DNA of 64,000 bases from Opitutaceae bacterium (GCA_003164715.1 PLTZ01000019.1:84419-148418), one strand, 5' to 3'. Positions 34,446 to 44,984 are shown, counted from the first letter of the stretch. Notes: a model not told the origin generated them from the letters alone. A program made the numbers and translations.

Positions 34446-35846
34446 ATGGCCAAGAAAACCCAAGCCACCTGGGGCGGGCGCTTTGCGGAGGGTCCCGCCG
34501 CCCTCATGCTGAAGTTCAGCGAATCGGCCTCGTTTGACCGCCGGCTGGCGCCGTTCGACGTCGCGGGCAGCAAGGCGCATTCCTCGATGCTGGCCCACGT
34601 CGGTCTGATCACGGCCGGGGAGTGCAGGGCCATCCATGCGGGGCTGGATGCGATCCTGAGGGACATCGAGGCTGGGCGCTTTGTCTGGGACGACCGGCTT
34701 GAGGACGTCCACATGAACATCGAGCACGCGCTCACCCGGCGGGTGCCCGCGGCCTCCAAGCTCCACACGGCGCGCAGCCGCAACGACCAGGTGGCCACCG
34801 ACATGCGGCTCTTCATCAAGCACGCGTGCGCCGTGCTCGGGGCGAAGGTGCAGTCGGTCCAGAAGGCGCTCCTCGGCGCCGCGAGGAGGAACCGGGACGT
34901 GCTCATCCCGGGCTACACCCATCTCCAGCGGGCGCAGCCCGTCTCTGCGGCCCACCACCTCTTCGCGTGGCTCGAGATGCTTGAGCGCGACCGTGCCCGG
35001 CTGGCCGAGGTTTCCCAGAAGGCGAACGAATGCCCGCTCGGATCCGGGGCGATCGCGGGCACGACGCTGCGCATCGACAGGGAGTACGTGGCGAAGGCTC
35101 TCGGATTCGTCGACTCCAGGGGCCGGCCGCGGGTGACCCAGAACTCGATGGACGCCGTGGCGGACCGGGACGTCTTCATCGAATTCGCCGCGGCGTGCGC
35201 CCTTCTCGGCGTGCATTTCTCTAGGATCGCGGAGGACCTGATCCTCTGGAGCAGCGCGGAGTTCAAGTTCGTGGCCCTTCCCGACGCGTTCTGCACGGGC
35301 AGCTCCCTCATGCCGCAGAAGCGCAACCCCGACTCCTGCGAGCTCCTGAGGGGCAAGTCCGCCCGGCTACAGGGTAATCTCCACACGCTCCTCGCCCTCG
35401 TTAAGGGACTCCCGATGACGTACAACCGCGACCTCCAGGAGGACAAGCCGCCGGTGTTCGACAGCTTCGACCAGTCGGCGATCTGCGCGGAGGTCCTCGA
35501 GGCCACCGTGAAGGGGATGTCGTTCAACCGTGACCGCTGCGCAATCGCGGTCGCCGACCCCGCGCTCCTGGCGACCGACCTTGCCGACTACCTCGTCGCC
35601 CGCGGGGTGCCTTTCCGGATGGCCCATTACGCGGTCGGCGCCGTCGTCGCGCTCGCCGAGAGGAAGGGCTGCTCCATCCCCGCGCTGAAGACCGAGGAGG
35701 TGAGGCGGCTTCACGCCGGGTTCGGCCCCGACTGGGCGAAGGTGTTCGACCTGAAGCGCGCCCTCGCGATGAGGCGGGGGACGGGCATGCCCGGTCCCGC
35801 CCAGGTTGCCCGCCAGTTCGCCCGCTGGAAGAAGCTCCTGGGTTAG
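34446..35846 (+). CDS. argH: Argininosuccinate lyase
   Basis: ArgH splits argininosuccinate into arginine and fumarate, the last step of arginine synthesis. The 466-residue protein has the superfamily signature [12 protein letters not shown] with the catalytic Ser, plus [27 protein letters not shown] with the catalytic His, and the N-terminal WGGRFAEG. Length and motifs are normal and the homotetrameric fumarase/aspartase fold is expected. It is divergent from the hypothetical exported gene and sits 31 bases before mutL. Confidence 0.97.
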   Translation: MAKKTQATWGGRFAEGPAALMLKFSESASFDRRLAPFDVAGSKAHSSMLAHVGLITAGECRAIHAGLDAILRDIEAGRFVWDDRLEDVHMNIEHALTRRVPAASKLHTARSRNDQVATDMRLFIKHACAVLGAKVQSVQKALLGAARRNRDVLIPGYTHLQRAQPVSAAHHLFAWLEMLERDRARLAEVSQKANECPLGSGAIAGTTLRIDREYVAKALGFVDSRGRPRVTQNSMDAVADRDVFIEFAAACALLGVHFSRIAEDLILWSSAEFKFVALPDAFCTGSSLMPQKRNPDSCELLRGKSARLQGNLHTLLALVKGLPMTYNRDLQEDKPPVFDSFDQSAICAEVLEATVKGMSFNRDRCAIAVADPALLATDLADYLVARGVPFRMAHYAVGAVVALAERKGCSIPALKTEEVRRLHAGFGPDWAKVFDLKRALAMRRGTGMPGPAQVARQFARWKKLLG

Positions 35847-35877
35847 CCCGAACCCCGGGGCAGATTCTCGATCAGGA

Positions 35878-37608
35878 ATGGCCACCGTCCGCATCCTGCC
35901 CGAGCGCGTCGCCAACCAGATTGCGGCGGGCGAGGTGATCGAGCGGCCAGCGGCGGCCGTGAAGGAGCTTGTCGAGAACGCGCTGGACGCGGGCGCGACA
36001 CGGATAACCGTGGAGTTCGCGCACGCCGGCCGCTCCCTCATCCGGGTCGACGACAACGGGAGCGGAATGGCGCCGGAGGACGCCCGGTTGGCCCTCGAGC
36101 GCCATGCGACCAGCAAGATTTCCGACACGGCCGACCTCGACCGCCTCTCCAGCTTCGGCTTCCGCGGCGAGGCGCTTCCCTCGATCGCGAGCGTGTCGCG
36201 CTTCACGCTCCAGACCCGCGAGGCCGGCCGCGATTCCGGAACCGAGATCGTGGTGAATGCGGGCCGCGTGATCCATGAGAAGGCGTGCGGCCGGCCAGTG
36301 GGCACGCGCATCGAGGTCGAGCGCCTCTTCGAGCCCGTGCCGGCGCGGCGCAAGTTCCTGAAGTCCGACCGGACCGAGGCCGGCCACATCGTGAACTGCG
36401 TCCGCCTGTATGCGCTCGCCTGCCCCCGGACGGCGTTCGCTCTGTACGAGGACGGCCGGGAGATCTTCAGGTCGCCCGAATGCCCGGGCCTCGCCGACCG
36501 CGTGGCCGAGATCTTCGGCGGGCAGGCGGCCGAGGGCCTGCTTGCGCTCGACTACGCGGAGTCCGGACTGAGGCTGACGGGCCTGATCGGGCGCCCGGGC
36601 ACCGGGCGCCCGACCCGCCATGACATGGTCGTGTTCGTCAACTCGCGCCCGGTCGACAGCAGGACGCTGAACGGGGCCCTGATGGAGAGCTACCGGGAGT
36701 CGCTGCCCCAGGGCCGCTTCCCGGTCGCGTTCGCGTTCCTCGAATGCAGCCCTGCGGAAGTCGACGTGAACGTCCATCCGGCCAAGCGCGAGGTGCGGTT
36801 TCGCAGCGAGGCCATCGTCCGCGGGTTCGTGATCCGCGCGGTTCTTTCGCGGCTGAGGGAATGGGCCGCGCAGGCGGCCCCGGCCGGAGTGGCGTCTGCG
36901 CCTATCGGCCTTGCGGCCCCGCTGCCCGCCCCGTTCCAGGGGTGGGTGGGCGAGCCGGCTCCGCGGGCGCCTTGGGATCCGGCCGCCTCCGCCACGAGCG
37001 CGCCGGCGGCCGCCGAGGTTCCGAGGCAGATCGCTCACGACTGGCGGTTCGTGGGGACGGCGCTGGGAGGCTACGCGGTCTTCGAGAGCGCCCAGGGCCT
37101 TGTCCTTCTCGACCGCCGCGCGGCGCACGAGCGGGTCTGGTACGAGCGCCTGAGGAGCCAGTTCAGGGCGGGAGAGGTGCCCGTCCAGCGCCTGCTCCTG
37201 CCCGTCTCCGTAGAGCTTAACCCGGTGGCGTCGGCGGTCCTGACGGACCACCTGGCGTTCGTCCGCGGCCACGGCATGGAAATAGCCGAGTTCGGGAGGA
37301 ACTTCTTCCGCATCGAGGCCCTCCCGGCCTGGATGGAGCCCGGCGACGCCGAGGCGTTCATTCGCGACCTTGTCGGGGCCCTGCGCGAGGGGCGGATGCC
37401 GGCGGCCGACACCGACCTCGCCCGCGACGAGTTTGCACGGCTTGCGGCGGCGAAGGCCGTGCGCCTGCCCCCGGCGGCGGGGGAGGCGGAGTCGTTTGCG
37501 CTTCTGCGGGAGCTCTTCGCCACCTCGTCGCCCATCGCGAGCCCCTCGGGGCGCCCGACGTACGTCGAAATCGGCCATGGCGAGCTCGCCAGGCGGTTCC
37601 AAATATAG
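35878..37608 (+). CDS. mutL: DNA mismatch repair protein MutL with altered endonuclease motifs
   Basis: MutL links MutS mismatch recognition to strand removal. The 576-residue protein has an intact GHKL ATPase: VIERPAAAVKELVENALDAG, DDNGSGM, ATSKI and FGFRGEALPSI, with the transducer domain to about residue 330. A short Pro/Ala linker precedes the dimerisation domain. The endonuclease motif DQHAxxExxxxE is DRRAAHERVWYE (412-423) here, and the usual CPHGRP is SPSGRP. Key metal-binding residues are thus replaced, as in MutL proteins that lack nuclease activity. ATG 35878 matches the family N-terminus MATVRILPERVANQIAAGE. Confidence 0.95.
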   Translation: MATVRILPERVANQIAAGEVIERPAAAVKELVENALDAGATRITVEFAHAGRSLIRVDDNGSGMAPEDARLALERHATSKISDTADLDRLSSFGFRGEALPSIASVSRFTLQTREAGRDSGTEIVVNAGRVIHEKACGRPVGTRIEVERLFEPVPARRKFLKSDRTEAGHIVNCVRLYALACPRTAFALYEDGREIFRSPECPGLADRVAEIFGGQAAEGLLALDYAESGLRLTGLIGRPGTGRPTRHDMVVFVNSRPVDSRTLNGALMESYRESLPQGRFPVAFAFLECSPAEVDVNVHPAKREVRFRSEAIVRGFVIRAVLSRLREWAAQAAPAGVASAPIGLAAPLPAPFQGWVGEPAPRAPWDPAASATSAPAAAEVPRQIAHDWRFVGTALGGYAVFESAQGLVLLDRRAAHERVWYERLRSQFRAGEVPVQRLLLPVSVELNPVASAVLTDHLAFVRGHGMEIAEFGRNFFRIEALPAWMEPGDAEAFIRDLVGALREGRMPAADTDLARDEFARLAAAKAVRLPPAAGEAESFALLRELFATSSPIASPSGRPTYVEIGHGELARRFQI

Positions 37609-37682
37609 GGCGGCGGCCATCGTTTTAGCGTGACCGCCGCAACCTGCGGGATGAGGCTGGGACTGGTCGGGTCGACTCTTTC

Positions 37683-40157
37683 ATGGCCACCTTACACAAG
37701 GATATTCACCCACACGATGCTCCGGCGGAGATCATGCGATCTCTCATTCTGCGCCACCTGACCTCGACGCTCGCGCGTTACGCCCCGACCGCGACCCAGA
37801 GGGACTGGTGGGTCGCCGCCTCCCTCGCCGTGCGGGACACGATCCACGAGCGCATGATCGCGACCCAGGGCGTGCACAACTCGAATAACTCGAGGAGGCT
37901 GTACTACTTCTCGATGGAATACCTGATCGGCCGCCTCTTTGAGAGCAACCTGCTGGCGACGGGGCTCACCGAGGCGGTGAGGGCGGCGTTAGCCTCCCTC
38001 GGCGTGGACTTCAACGAGGTGCGCGAGGCGGAGGTCGACATGGGCCTCGGCAACGGGGGCCTGGGACGGCTCGCGGCCTGCTTCCTTGATTCCCTTGCTA
38101 CGCTCGACTACCCGGCCCTCGGGTACGGCATCCACTACGAGTTCGGCCTTTTCCGGCAGGAGATCGTGAACGGCAGCCAGGTGGAGCATCCCGACCGGTG
38201 GATGCTCTTCGGGAGCCCCTGGGAGATCATCCGGGCCGACTTCACGCAGGAGGTTAAGCTCTACGGGCGCGTGGTCAACGCCTTCGACGAGCACGGCGAC
38301 TCGAGGCCCAAATGGGTAGACACGCGGACGATCCTCGGCGTGCCGTGCGACATCTCGGTGGCGGGGTTCGGCACGAAGACGGTCAACCTCCTGCGCCTCT
38401 GGTCGTCGCGGTCGTCCCACGACTTCGACCTGGAGGCGTTCAACTCGGGGGGCTACGTCGATGCCGTCCGCGAGAAGGCGGTCGGCGAGACGGTCTCAAA
38501 GGTCCTCTACCCGAACGACAAGACCGAGAACGGAAAGGAGCTGCGGCTTGTGCAGCAGTACTTCTTCGTCGCCTGCTCGATCCGCGACATCATCCGGCGC
38601 CACTTCCGGACTCCGGGAAACTCTTGGACCAATTTCCCCGACATAGTCGCGATCCAGCTCAACGACACCCACCCGGCGATCGCGGTCGCCGAGCTCATGC
38701 GCATCCTGATCGACGAGGAGGCCATGGAGCTCGAGGCCGCGTGGGACATCACGACGCGGACGCTCGCGTACACGAACCACACGCTCCTGCCCGAGGCGCT
38801 GGAGAAGTGGGGGGTGCCGCTCTTCGAACGGGTGCTGCCGCGTCACCTGCAGATCATCTTTGACATCAATGTCCGCATCATGGCCCTCTGCGAGGCGAAG
38901 TGGCCGGGCGACGACGGCAAGAAGCGGGCCTGCTCGCTCATCGAGGAGAACGGCCAGAAGATGGTGAGGATGGCGCACCTTGCCGTCGTCGGCACTCACG
39001 CCGTGAACGGAGTGGCGGCGCTCCACACCGAACTCCTTCGCAAGAACCTCTTCCCGGAGTTCGACGCCCTCTACCCGGGCAAGTTCCAGAACAAGACGAA
39101 TGGCATCACCCCGAGGCGGTGGCTCCTCCAATGCAACGAGCGCCTCGCGTCCCTCATCACCCGGACCCTCGGCGGCGAAGCCTGGGTGCGCGACCTCGAC
39201 CTGCTCCGCGGCCTTGAGAAGTTCGCCGACGACGCCGGGTTCCGCCGCGAGTTCATTGAGGTGAAGCGCGCGAACAAGGCGGACCTCGCGCAGGTGATCC
39301 TGTCCGAGTGCGGGATCACCGTCTCGCCGGACGCGATCTTCGACGTGCAGATCAAGCGGCTGCACGAGTACAAGCGCCAGCACCTCAACCTGCTCCACAT
39401 CCTCGCCCTCTACCGGCGCCTCCTGCACAACCCCGCGCTCGATATCACGCCGCGGGTGTTCATCTTCGGCGCAAAGGCCGCCCCGGGTTACGACGTGGCG
39501 AAGAACCTCATCCGTGCGATCAACGTCATCGGCGCCCGGATAAACTCCGACGGCAGGATCAAGGGCAAGATCAAGGTGGCGTTCCTCCCGAACTACCGAG
39601 TTTCTCTTGCCGAGAAGATCGTGCCCGCGGCGGATGTGTCGGAGCAAATCTCGACGGCCGGCAAGGAGGCGTCGGGAACGGGGAACATGAAGCTGGCGCT
39701 CAACGGGGCGCTCACCATCGGCACCCTCGACGGCGCGAACATCGAGATCCGCGAAGAAGTTGGCGACGAGAACATCTTCATCTTCGGGATGACTGTGGAG
39801 GAGGTCGAGGCGCTGCGGGCCAAGGGTTACAATCCCTGGGAGTTTTACCGTAACGACGAGGAGCTTCGCGCGATCGTCGACTGGCTGGGCAGCGACTACT
39901 GGACGCCGGGCGAGCAGGGCGCGTTCGCCGCGGTCCACGGAACCCTCCTTTCCGGGGGCGATCCGTTCATGGTCCTTGCGGACTTCAGGGCGTACAGCGA
40001 CTGCCAGATTCGGGTGGACGCGGCGTTCCGCGACCGCGAAGGGTGGGCGCGCATGGCGATCCTCAACACGGCCCGCGTCGGAAAGTTCTCGAGCGACCGC
40101 ACCATCCGCGAGTACGCGAAGGACATCTGGAGCCTGACGCCCGAGCGCATCCCGTGA
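37683..40157 (+). CDS. glgP: Glycogen/maltodextrin phosphorylase
   Basis: This GT35 phosphorylase releases glucose-1-phosphate from alpha-1,4-glucan using pyridoxal phosphate. The 824-residue length is typical. The PLP lysine is in [20 protein letters not shown]. Other family signatures are [44 protein letters not shown] and [13 protein letters not shown]. No separate regulatory extension is visible. It is cytoplasmic. Neighbours are mutL and an MFS permease, so it is not in a glycogen operon. ATG 37683 gives a standard N-terminus. Confidence 0.97.
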   Translation: MATLHKDIHPHDAPAEIMRSLILRHLTSTLARYAPTATQRDWWVAASLAVRDTIHERMIATQGVHNSNNSRRLYYFSMEYLIGRLFESNLLATGLTEAVRAALASLGVDFNEVREAEVDMGLGNGGLGRLAACFLDSLATLDYPALGYGIHYEFGLFRQEIVNGSQVEHPDRWMLFGSPWEIIRADFTQEVKLYGRVVNAFDEHGDSRPKWVDTRTILGVPCDISVAGFGTKTVNLLRLWSSRSSHDFDLEAFNSGGYVDAVREKAVGETVSKVLYPNDKTENGKELRLVQQYFFVACSIRDIIRRHFRTPGNSWTNFPDIVAIQLNDTHPAIAVAELMRILIDEEAMELEAAWDITTRTLAYTNHTLLPEALEKWGVPLFERVLPRHLQIIFDINVRIMALCEAKWPGDDGKKRACSLIEENGQKMVRMAHLAVVGTHAVNGVAALHTELLRKNLFPEFDALYPGKFQNKTNGITPRRWLLQCNERLASLITRTLGGEAWVRDLDLLRGLEKFADDAGFRREFIEVKRANKADLAQVILSECGITVSPDAIFDVQIKRLHEYKRQHLNLLHILALYRRLLHNPALDITPRVFIFGAKAAPGYDVAKNLIRAINVIGARINSDGRIKGKIKVAFLPNYRVSLAEKIVPAADVSEQISTAGKEASGTGNMKLALNGALTIGTLDGANIEIREEVGDENIFIFGMTVEEVEALRAKGYNPWEFYRNDEELRAIVDWLGSDYWTPGEQGAFAAVHGTLLSGGDPFMVLADFRAYSDCQIRVDAAFRDREGWARMAILNTARVGKFSSDRTIREYAKDIWSLTPERIP

Positions 40158-40168
40158 CGTTTCCTGGG

Positions 40169-40196
40169 GCGCCGGCGGCCCGTCGGCATCCGGCGC
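40169..40196 (+). terminator. Hairpin after glgP
   Basis: GCGCCGG (40169-40175) pairs with CCGGCGC (40190-40196) around a 14-base loop, 12 bases after the glgP stop. No T tract follows. A weak or Rho-aided terminator is possible; in such G+C-rich DNA chance pairing is also common. Confidence 0.3.
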
Positions 40197-40273
40197 ATTG
40201 CATGTTGCCATTCCGCCCCCAAGAGGAAAACTCCCGAGACCTTCGGACAGCCGTTCAAACCGAACCCCTATAA

Positions 40274-41524
40274 ATGAGCGTCAAGAGCCGCCTGATCATC
40301 CTGAATTTTCTGCAGTTCTTCGTCTGGGGCACCTGGCTCATCTCGTTCGGAGGCTACCTCATCTCGGTGCTGAAATTTACCGGGGGCCAGGTCGGAAGCA
40401 TCTACTCGACGATGGGCCTGGCGTCGCTGTTCATGCCGGGCCTGCTCGGGATCGTCGCCGACCGGTGGGTCAACGCGGAGCGGGTGCATGGACTCTGCCA
40501 CATCGCCGGTGCGGCCATGCTCTTGCTGGCCTCCACGATAAAGGACCCGGCCGCGATGTATTGGGTGATGCTCCTGAATTCCATGGTCTACATGCCGACC
40601 ATCGCGCTCAACAACACGGTCTCATACGGCGTTCTCGCCTCCGCGGGTTTCGACGTCGTGAAGCACTTCCCGCCGATCCGCGTGTGGGGCACGGTGGGCT
40701 TCGTCGCGGCGATGTGGGTTGTGGACCTGCTGGGATGGTCGGTGAGCCCGCTGCAGCTCTACATGGCCGCCGCCTCCGCGCTGGCGCTCGGGATCTACGC
40801 GTTCACGCTTCCCGCCTGCCCCCGGAGCACCGCCGGGAGGTCGGCCTCGCTCGCCTCGGCGCTCGGACTCGACGCGTTCGTCCTTTTCAAGAAGGGTCAG
40901 ATGGCGGTCTTCCTGGTCTTCGCCCTGCTCATCGGGGCGGCGCTGCAGATCACGAACACGTTCGGGGAGCCGTTCCTTCACGACTTCAAGGGCGCCTACG
41001 CGAACTCGTTCGCGGTGGCCCATCCGGGGCTCCTGATGTCGGTCTCCCAGATCTCGGAGACGCTCTTCATCCTGACGATCCCTTTCTTCCTCGGGAAGCT
41101 GGGCATCAAGAGGATCATGATGATCAGCATCTGCGCCTGGGTGCTGCGGTTCGGCCTTTTCGGCATCGGCAACCCGGGCAGCGGCCTGGTCCTCTTGGTG
41201 CTCTCGATGATCATCTACGGGATGGCCTTCGACTTCTTTAACATCTCGGGCTCGCTGTTCGTCGAGCTAGAGGCCGAGCCGCGCATCCGGGCGAGCGCGC
41301 AGGGCCTCTTCATGATCATGACCAACGGATTCGGGGCGCTCATCGGCGGGCTCATCAGCGGCCGGGTCGTCGACCATTTCACCGTGGACGGGGTCAGGAA
41401 TTGGCAGAGCATCTGGTTCGTGTTCTCCGGCTACGCGCTACTGCTGGCCCTGGTCTTCCCGTTTGCCTTCAGATACAAGCACAAGGCCGTGAAGGCGCCG
41501 GAAACCATGCTGGAACCCATCTGA
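40274..41524 (+). CDS. MFS permease of the nucleoside:H+ symporter (NupG-like) family
   Basis: This 416-residue protein has about twelve predicted membrane helices. The N-terminus RLIILNFLQFFVWGTWLISFGGYL and IRVWGTVGFVAAMW are typical of the NHS family (NupG, XapB), which imports nucleosides with protons across the inner membrane. The last helices include FGALIGGLISGRVVDHFTVDG and the tail ends with basic residues. The gene follows glgP after 116 bases. The substrate is inferred from the family. Confidence 0.85.
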   Translation: MSVKSRLIILNFLQFFVWGTWLISFGGYLISVLKFTGGQVGSIYSTMGLASLFMPGLLGIVADRWVNAERVHGLCHIAGAAMLLLASTIKDPAAMYWVMLLNSMVYMPTIALNNTVSYGVLASAGFDVVKHFPPIRVWGTVGFVAAMWVVDLLGWSVSPLQLYMAAASALALGIYAFTLPACPRSTAGRSASLASALGLDAFVLFKKGQMAVFLVFALLIGAALQITNTFGEPFLHDFKGAYANSFAVAHPGLLMSVSQISETLFILTIPFFLGKLGIKRIMMISICAWVLRFGLFGIGNPGSGLVLLVLSMIIYGMAFDFFNISGSLFVELEAEPRIRASAQGLFMIMTNGFGALIGGLISGRVVDHFTVDGVRNWQSIWFVFSGYALLLALVFPFAFRYKHKAVKAPETMLEPI

Positions 41525-41604
41525 GCACGGCGGGCGCAGGTGGCGGCGAGGCCCCCTTGCCGCGATCCCTCCGCGCCCCGCATCCGGAAGGATATCGCGC
41601 AAAC

Positions 41605-42138
41605 ATGACCCTCGAGGAACGACTGCAACGCCACCTGGGCCGCACGCCCGACACCGCGGGGGCCGCCTTCATCGCCGACAGCGCCACCGTGGTGGGCGAC
41701 GTCGTCCTCGGGGCGAAGGCGAGCGTGTTCTACGGCGCCGTGCTGCGCGGGGACATCAACGTCATCCGGGTCGGCGAGGGCACCAACATCCAGGACAACG
41801 CGATCGTCCACCTCGCCGATGACTACGGCGCCCACATCGGCGCGTGGTGCACGATCGGGCACGCGGCGATTGTCCACGCCTGCACCGTGGGCGACGAGTG
41901 CCTGATCGGCATGGGCGCCATCCTTCTCGACGGGGCGGTCATCGGGGAGCGCTCGATCGTCGGGGCGCATGCGCTGGTCCCGCAGCGGTTTGAATGCCCC
42001 CCCGGCTCGCTCGTGTACGGTTCGCCCGCGCGCGTGGTCCGGCCGCTCACGCAGGAGGCGAGGGACGGGCTCCGCAAGTGGGCCGAAAAGTACGTCGGGG
42101 TGGCGACGGCCCACGCTGCGCGCGCCAGGAGGCGCTAG
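41605..42138 (+). CDS. Gamma-class carbonic-anhydrase-like (YrdA/PaaY-type) hexapeptide protein
   Basis: This 177-residue left-handed beta-helix protein has hexapeptide repeats from about residue 20 to 150. Three metal-binding histidines of the gamma carbonic anhydrase family are visible in NAIVHLADDYGAHIG, GHAAIVHACTVG and surrounding turns. The YrdA/PaaY subgroup often lacks the proton-shuttle loop, so activity may be low or different. ATG 41605 is preferred. Its stop directly abuts that of folA on the opposite strand. Confidence 0.85.
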   Translation: MTLEERLQRHLGRTPDTAGAAFIADSATVVGDVVLGAKASVFYGAVLRGDINVIRVGEGTNIQDNAIVHLADDYGAHIGAWCTIGHAAIVHACTVGDECLIGMGAILLDGAVIGERSIVGAHALVPQRFECPPGSLVYGSPARVVRPLTQEARDGLRKWAEKYVGVATAHAARARRR

Positions 42139-42630
42139 CTAGCGCTCAAGAGTGAGGAACGTGTAGCGGAAGTTCTCGTCCGAGCTGTCGCGCCGCGACA
42201 CCTCGCGCCACGCCAGGTGCCTCCATTCGGGAAAATACCGGTCGCCCAGCACCTCAGCGTGGACCAGCGTGAGGTGGAGCCGCATCGGCCGGTCGAGCGC
42301 TAGGACCTCCTCGAAGATCCGCTCGCCCCCGTTTACATAGATCTCCCCGGGCATCGTCTCGGCGATTGCGAGCGCCGCCGGCACGGAACGGGCGACCCGC
42401 ACGCCCCCCGCCTCGAGCGAGGGGTCGCTCGTGACCACGATCAGGCGCCGGCCGTCCTCACGGGCCCGCGGCCACGTCTGGTAGCAGATCCGCCCCAGGA
42501 CGATGGTCTTCCCGGCGGTCTGCTCGTGGAAGAACGTGAGATCCTCGGGGATCCTCCAGGGCAGGCGGTTGGCGCGCCCCATGACGCGGTTCTCGGCGCA
42601 GGCCACCATCAGGTTGATCATCTTCGGCAT
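42139..42630 (-). CDS. folA: Dihydrofolate reductase
   Basis: DHFR reduces dihydrofolate with NADPH to supply tetrahydrofolate for thymidylate and purine synthesis. The 163-residue protein shows INLMVACAENRVMGRANRLPWRIPEDLTFF, with the catalytic acid in the RIPEDL helix, KTIVLGRICYQTWPR, and the NADPH-binding IYVNGGERIFEEVL. Length is normal. It is divergent from ald, with 107 bases between them. The stop is adjacent to that of the gamma carbonic anhydrase-like gene. Confidence 0.95.
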   Translation of the reverse strand: MPKMINLMVACAENRVMGRANRLPWRIPEDLTFFHEQTAGKTIVLGRICYQTWPRAREDGRRLIVVTSDPSLEAGGVRVARSVPAALAIAETMPGEIYVNGGERIFEEVLALDRPMRLHLTLVHAEVLGDRYFPEWRHLAWREVSRRDSSDENFRYTFLTLER

Positions 42631-42737
42631 CGGGCCCGTGCATGGCGCAAACCGGGGCCTTTTCCAAGCCCCCTTGCACGACCACCGCGCGATTCGTTGC
42701 CACTTGTCACGCGGATCGGCCGCCGCATGATCGGGCC

Positions 42738-43826
42738 ATGAAAATTGGAGTCCCCAAAGAGATCAAGATAGGCGAAACGCGCGTGTCGATGACCCCCAGC
42801 CTTTGTCGCCGGTGCGTGTCGCTCGGCGCAAAGGTGCTGATCCAGAAGTCGGCGGGCCTGAGCGCCGGATTCACGGACGCGGAGTACCGCGCCGCCGGGG
42901 CGGCCCTCGTGGCCGATGCCGCCATCGTCTGGAAGTCGGCCGACCTGATCCTCAAGGTGAAGGAGCCCCTAAAGTCGGAGTACGGCCTCCTCCAGGACGG
43001 CCAGGCGCTGTTCACCTACCTGCACCTCGCGGCCGGCCCGGACCTTGCTAAGCTCCTGCTAAAGAAGAGGATCCTTGGGATCGCATACGAGACCGTGGAG
43101 GGATCGGACGGGGCGTTCCCCCTGCTCAAGCCCATGTCCCAGATCGCCGGCCGGCTGGCGATCCAGGTCGGGGCCTATTTCCTCCAGTCCCAGCACGGGG
43201 GCTCGGGCGTCCTCCTTGGCGGCATCCCCGGGACCCTCCCCGGGCATGTCGTCGTGGTCGGCGCGGGCAACTCCGGCGCGCACGCGGTCCAGATGGCCGC
43301 GGGCATGGGCGCCCGCGTCACCGTCCTCGACCTGGACACCCGCAAGCTCGAGGGGCTCGACTCGGAATACCGGGGTCGGGTGGTGACCCTGATGTCGAAC
43401 CTCGCCAACCTGGAAAGCTGCGTGGCCGACGCCGACCTGCTTGTCGGGGCGGTCCTGATCCCTGCGGCTAAGGCCCCCACCGTGGTCACCAGGGCGATGG
43501 TGGCCAAGATGCGGCCGGGAGGCGTCATTGTGGACATCGCCATCGACCAGGGCGGATGCATCGAGAGCATCCGGCCGACGTCGCACAAGGAGCCGGTGTA
43601 CCGGGAGCATGGAATCAACCACTACGCCGTGCCCAACATGCCGGCGCTCGTGGGCCGGACCTCGACCCAGGGCCTCACCCAGGCGACCGAGCCGTACGTG
43701 GCGCTGCTCGTGCAGAAGGGGATCGAGACGGCCCTTGCCGATCACCCGGGGCTAGCCCGGGGCGTCAACACCCGCGACGGGCGGATCACCAATGACGCGG
43801 TCGCCCGTGCCCTCGGCTTCGCCTAG
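42738..43826 (+). CDS. ald: Alanine dehydrogenase
   Basis: This enzyme interconverts alanine and pyruvate plus ammonium with NAD. The 362-residue protein begins MKIGVPKEIKIGETRVSMTP. It has the catalytic Lys in LILKVKEPLKSEYG, a conserved His in FTYLHLAAGPDL and the Rossmann motif VVVVGAGNSGAHAVQMAAGMGA. VDIAIDQGGCIE and HYAVPNMPALVGRTST are diagnostic. ATG 42738 is chosen over the upstream in-frame ATG at 42642. The stop codon shares CTAG with that of the convergent peptidyl-prolyl isomerase gene. Confidence 0.95.
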   Translation: MKIGVPKEIKIGETRVSMTPSLCRRCVSLGAKVLIQKSAGLSAGFTDAEYRAAGAALVADAAIVWKSADLILKVKEPLKSEYGLLQDGQALFTYLHLAAGPDLAKLLLKKRILGIAYETVEGSDGAFPLLKPMSQIAGRLAIQVGAYFLQSQHGGSGVLLGGIPGTLPGHVVVVGAGNSGAHAVQMAAGMGARVTVLDLDTRKLEGLDSEYRGRVVTLMSNLANLESCVADADLLVGAVLIPAAKAPTVVTRAMVAKMRPGGVIVDIAIDQGGCIESIRPTSHKEPVYREHGINHYAVPNMPALVGRTSTQGLTQATEPYVALLVQKGIETALADHPGLARGVNTRDGRITNDAVARALGFA

Positions 43827-44335
43827 GCGGGGGCGACGATGGAGACCTTCTCCAGCGCGACGCGCTCGATAGGCGTGCTCCTCTCGGAGCCCGCCGTCGG
43901 GACGTTGGCGATCTGCTCGAGGACGTCCACGCCGGACACCAGGTGGCCGAATGCCGTGTACTGGCGGTCGAGGAAGCGGGCGTCGCCGTGACAGATGAAG
44001 AATTGGCTGCCCGCGGAGTCCGGGCTGGAGGAGCGCGCCATCGAGAGCACTCCCCGGACGTGGGGCTTCTCGTTGAATTCGGCCTTGATCGAGTAGCCGG
44101 GCCCGCCCGTGCCCGGGATCCCCTTCTGGCCCTCGCGCGTGTTGGGGCAGCCGCCCTGGATCATGAATCCCTTGATGATCCGGTGGAACGCCGTCCCATC
44201 GTAGAACCCCGCCCGGGCGAGCTTCTTGAAGTTCTCGACCGTCTTGGGGGCGACGTCCGGCCAGAAGGCCACCGTCATTTCACCGTAGGACGTCTTGATG
44301 ACGGCCTGTTCGCCTGGAGTTTGGGTTTCGCTCAT
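43823..44335 (-). CDS. Cyclophilin-type peptidyl-prolyl cis-trans isomerase
   Basis: This 170-residue cyclophilin speeds prolyl isomerisation during protein folding. It contains FYDGTAFHRIIKGFMIQGG with the active-site Arg, GVLSMARSSSPDSAGSQFFICH and LDRQYTAFGHLVSG. No signal peptide is visible, so it is cytoplasmic. I start it at ATG 44335, whose bases overlap the gmhA stop (ATGA). A longer reading to 44362 lies wholly inside gmhA. Coupling to gmhA implies co-transcription, although the functions are not obviously linked. Confidence 0.93.
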   Translation of the reverse strand: MSETQTPGEQAVIKTSYGEMTVAFWPDVAPKTVENFKKLARAGFYDGTAFHRIIKGFMIQGGCPNTREGQKGIPGTGGPGYSIKAEFNEKPHVRGVLSMARSSSPDSAGSQFFICHGDARFLDRQYTAFGHLVSGVDVLEQIANVPTAGSERSTPIERVALEKVSIVAPA

Positions 44336-44889
44336 GTGAAGGTCTCGTCGATCAGCTCGCAAAAATAATGGATGAGAAACAGATGGGCCTCCTGTGCGGA
44401 GGCGCTCCGGGCCCCGGCCGGCACGAGCTCGCAGGTGGCGAGGCCCTTCGCCTTGCCGCCCCCCCGGCCGAGGAGGGCGACCGACTGGATCCCGAGGCGC
44501 TTCGCCTCATGGAGGGCCGCGACGATGTTGGCCGAGTTCCCGCTCGAGGTGATCGCGACGACGAGGTCCCCGGGCTTAGCGAGGCCCGCGACCTGGCGGG
44601 CGAAGACGTGCTCGAAGCCGTAGTCGTTGCCGATGCAGGAGAGGAGCGAGCCGTCCGAGGACAGGGCCACGGCCGGCAGGGGGCGCCTCTTGCCGTCGTA
44701 GCGGCCCAGCAGCTCGGTCGCGAAATGGGCCGCCTCGGCGGCGCTGCCGCCGTTGCCGCAGATCAGGAGCTTCCCGCCGCCCCGGAGCGTCCCGAGGATC
44801 AGCTGCGCCGCGGCGTCGATCGCCGGCCGGATGCCGGCGAGGGACTCGAGCGCGCGGAGGGTGTCGGAGAGCGACTTCTCAAACGTCAT
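44332..44889 (-). CDS. gmhA: Sedoheptulose-7-phosphate isomerase GmhA-like SIS protein
   Basis: GmhA converts sedoheptulose-7-phosphate to D-glycero-D-manno-heptose-7-phosphate for LPS inner core. The 185-residue SIS-domain protein has [24 protein letters not shown], a hallmark of GmhA, and [23 protein letters not shown] 44889 is chosen; it is 95 bases from the divergent recF. DiaA-type SIS proteins look similar, but the [13 protein letters not shown] segment favours GmhA. It overlaps the cyclophilin gene by ATGA. Confidence 0.85.
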   Translation of the reverse strand: MTFEKSLSDTLRALESLAGIRPAIDAAAQLILGTLRGGGKLLICGNGGSAAEAAHFATELLGRYDGKRRPLPAVALSSDGSLLSCIGNDYGFEHVFARQVAGLAKPGDLVVAITSSGNSANIVAALHEAKRLGIQSVALLGRGGGKAKGLATCELVPAGARSASAQEAHLFLIHYFCELIDETFT

Positions 44890-44984
44890 GGCGCCATCAA
44901 AGGGGCCTGCGGACTTGCCCGCGACAGAAATTTTCGCCGTTTTGGTCCGATTCCCGCGCCCGCCCACCAGGCCCCCCTCCGCCC

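Noticed and set aside
44336-44362. A longer N-terminus for the cyclophilin (start at 44362)
   Set aside because: It would lie wholly in the gmhA coding region; the ATG at 44335 gives the usual ATGA overlap and family N-terminus.
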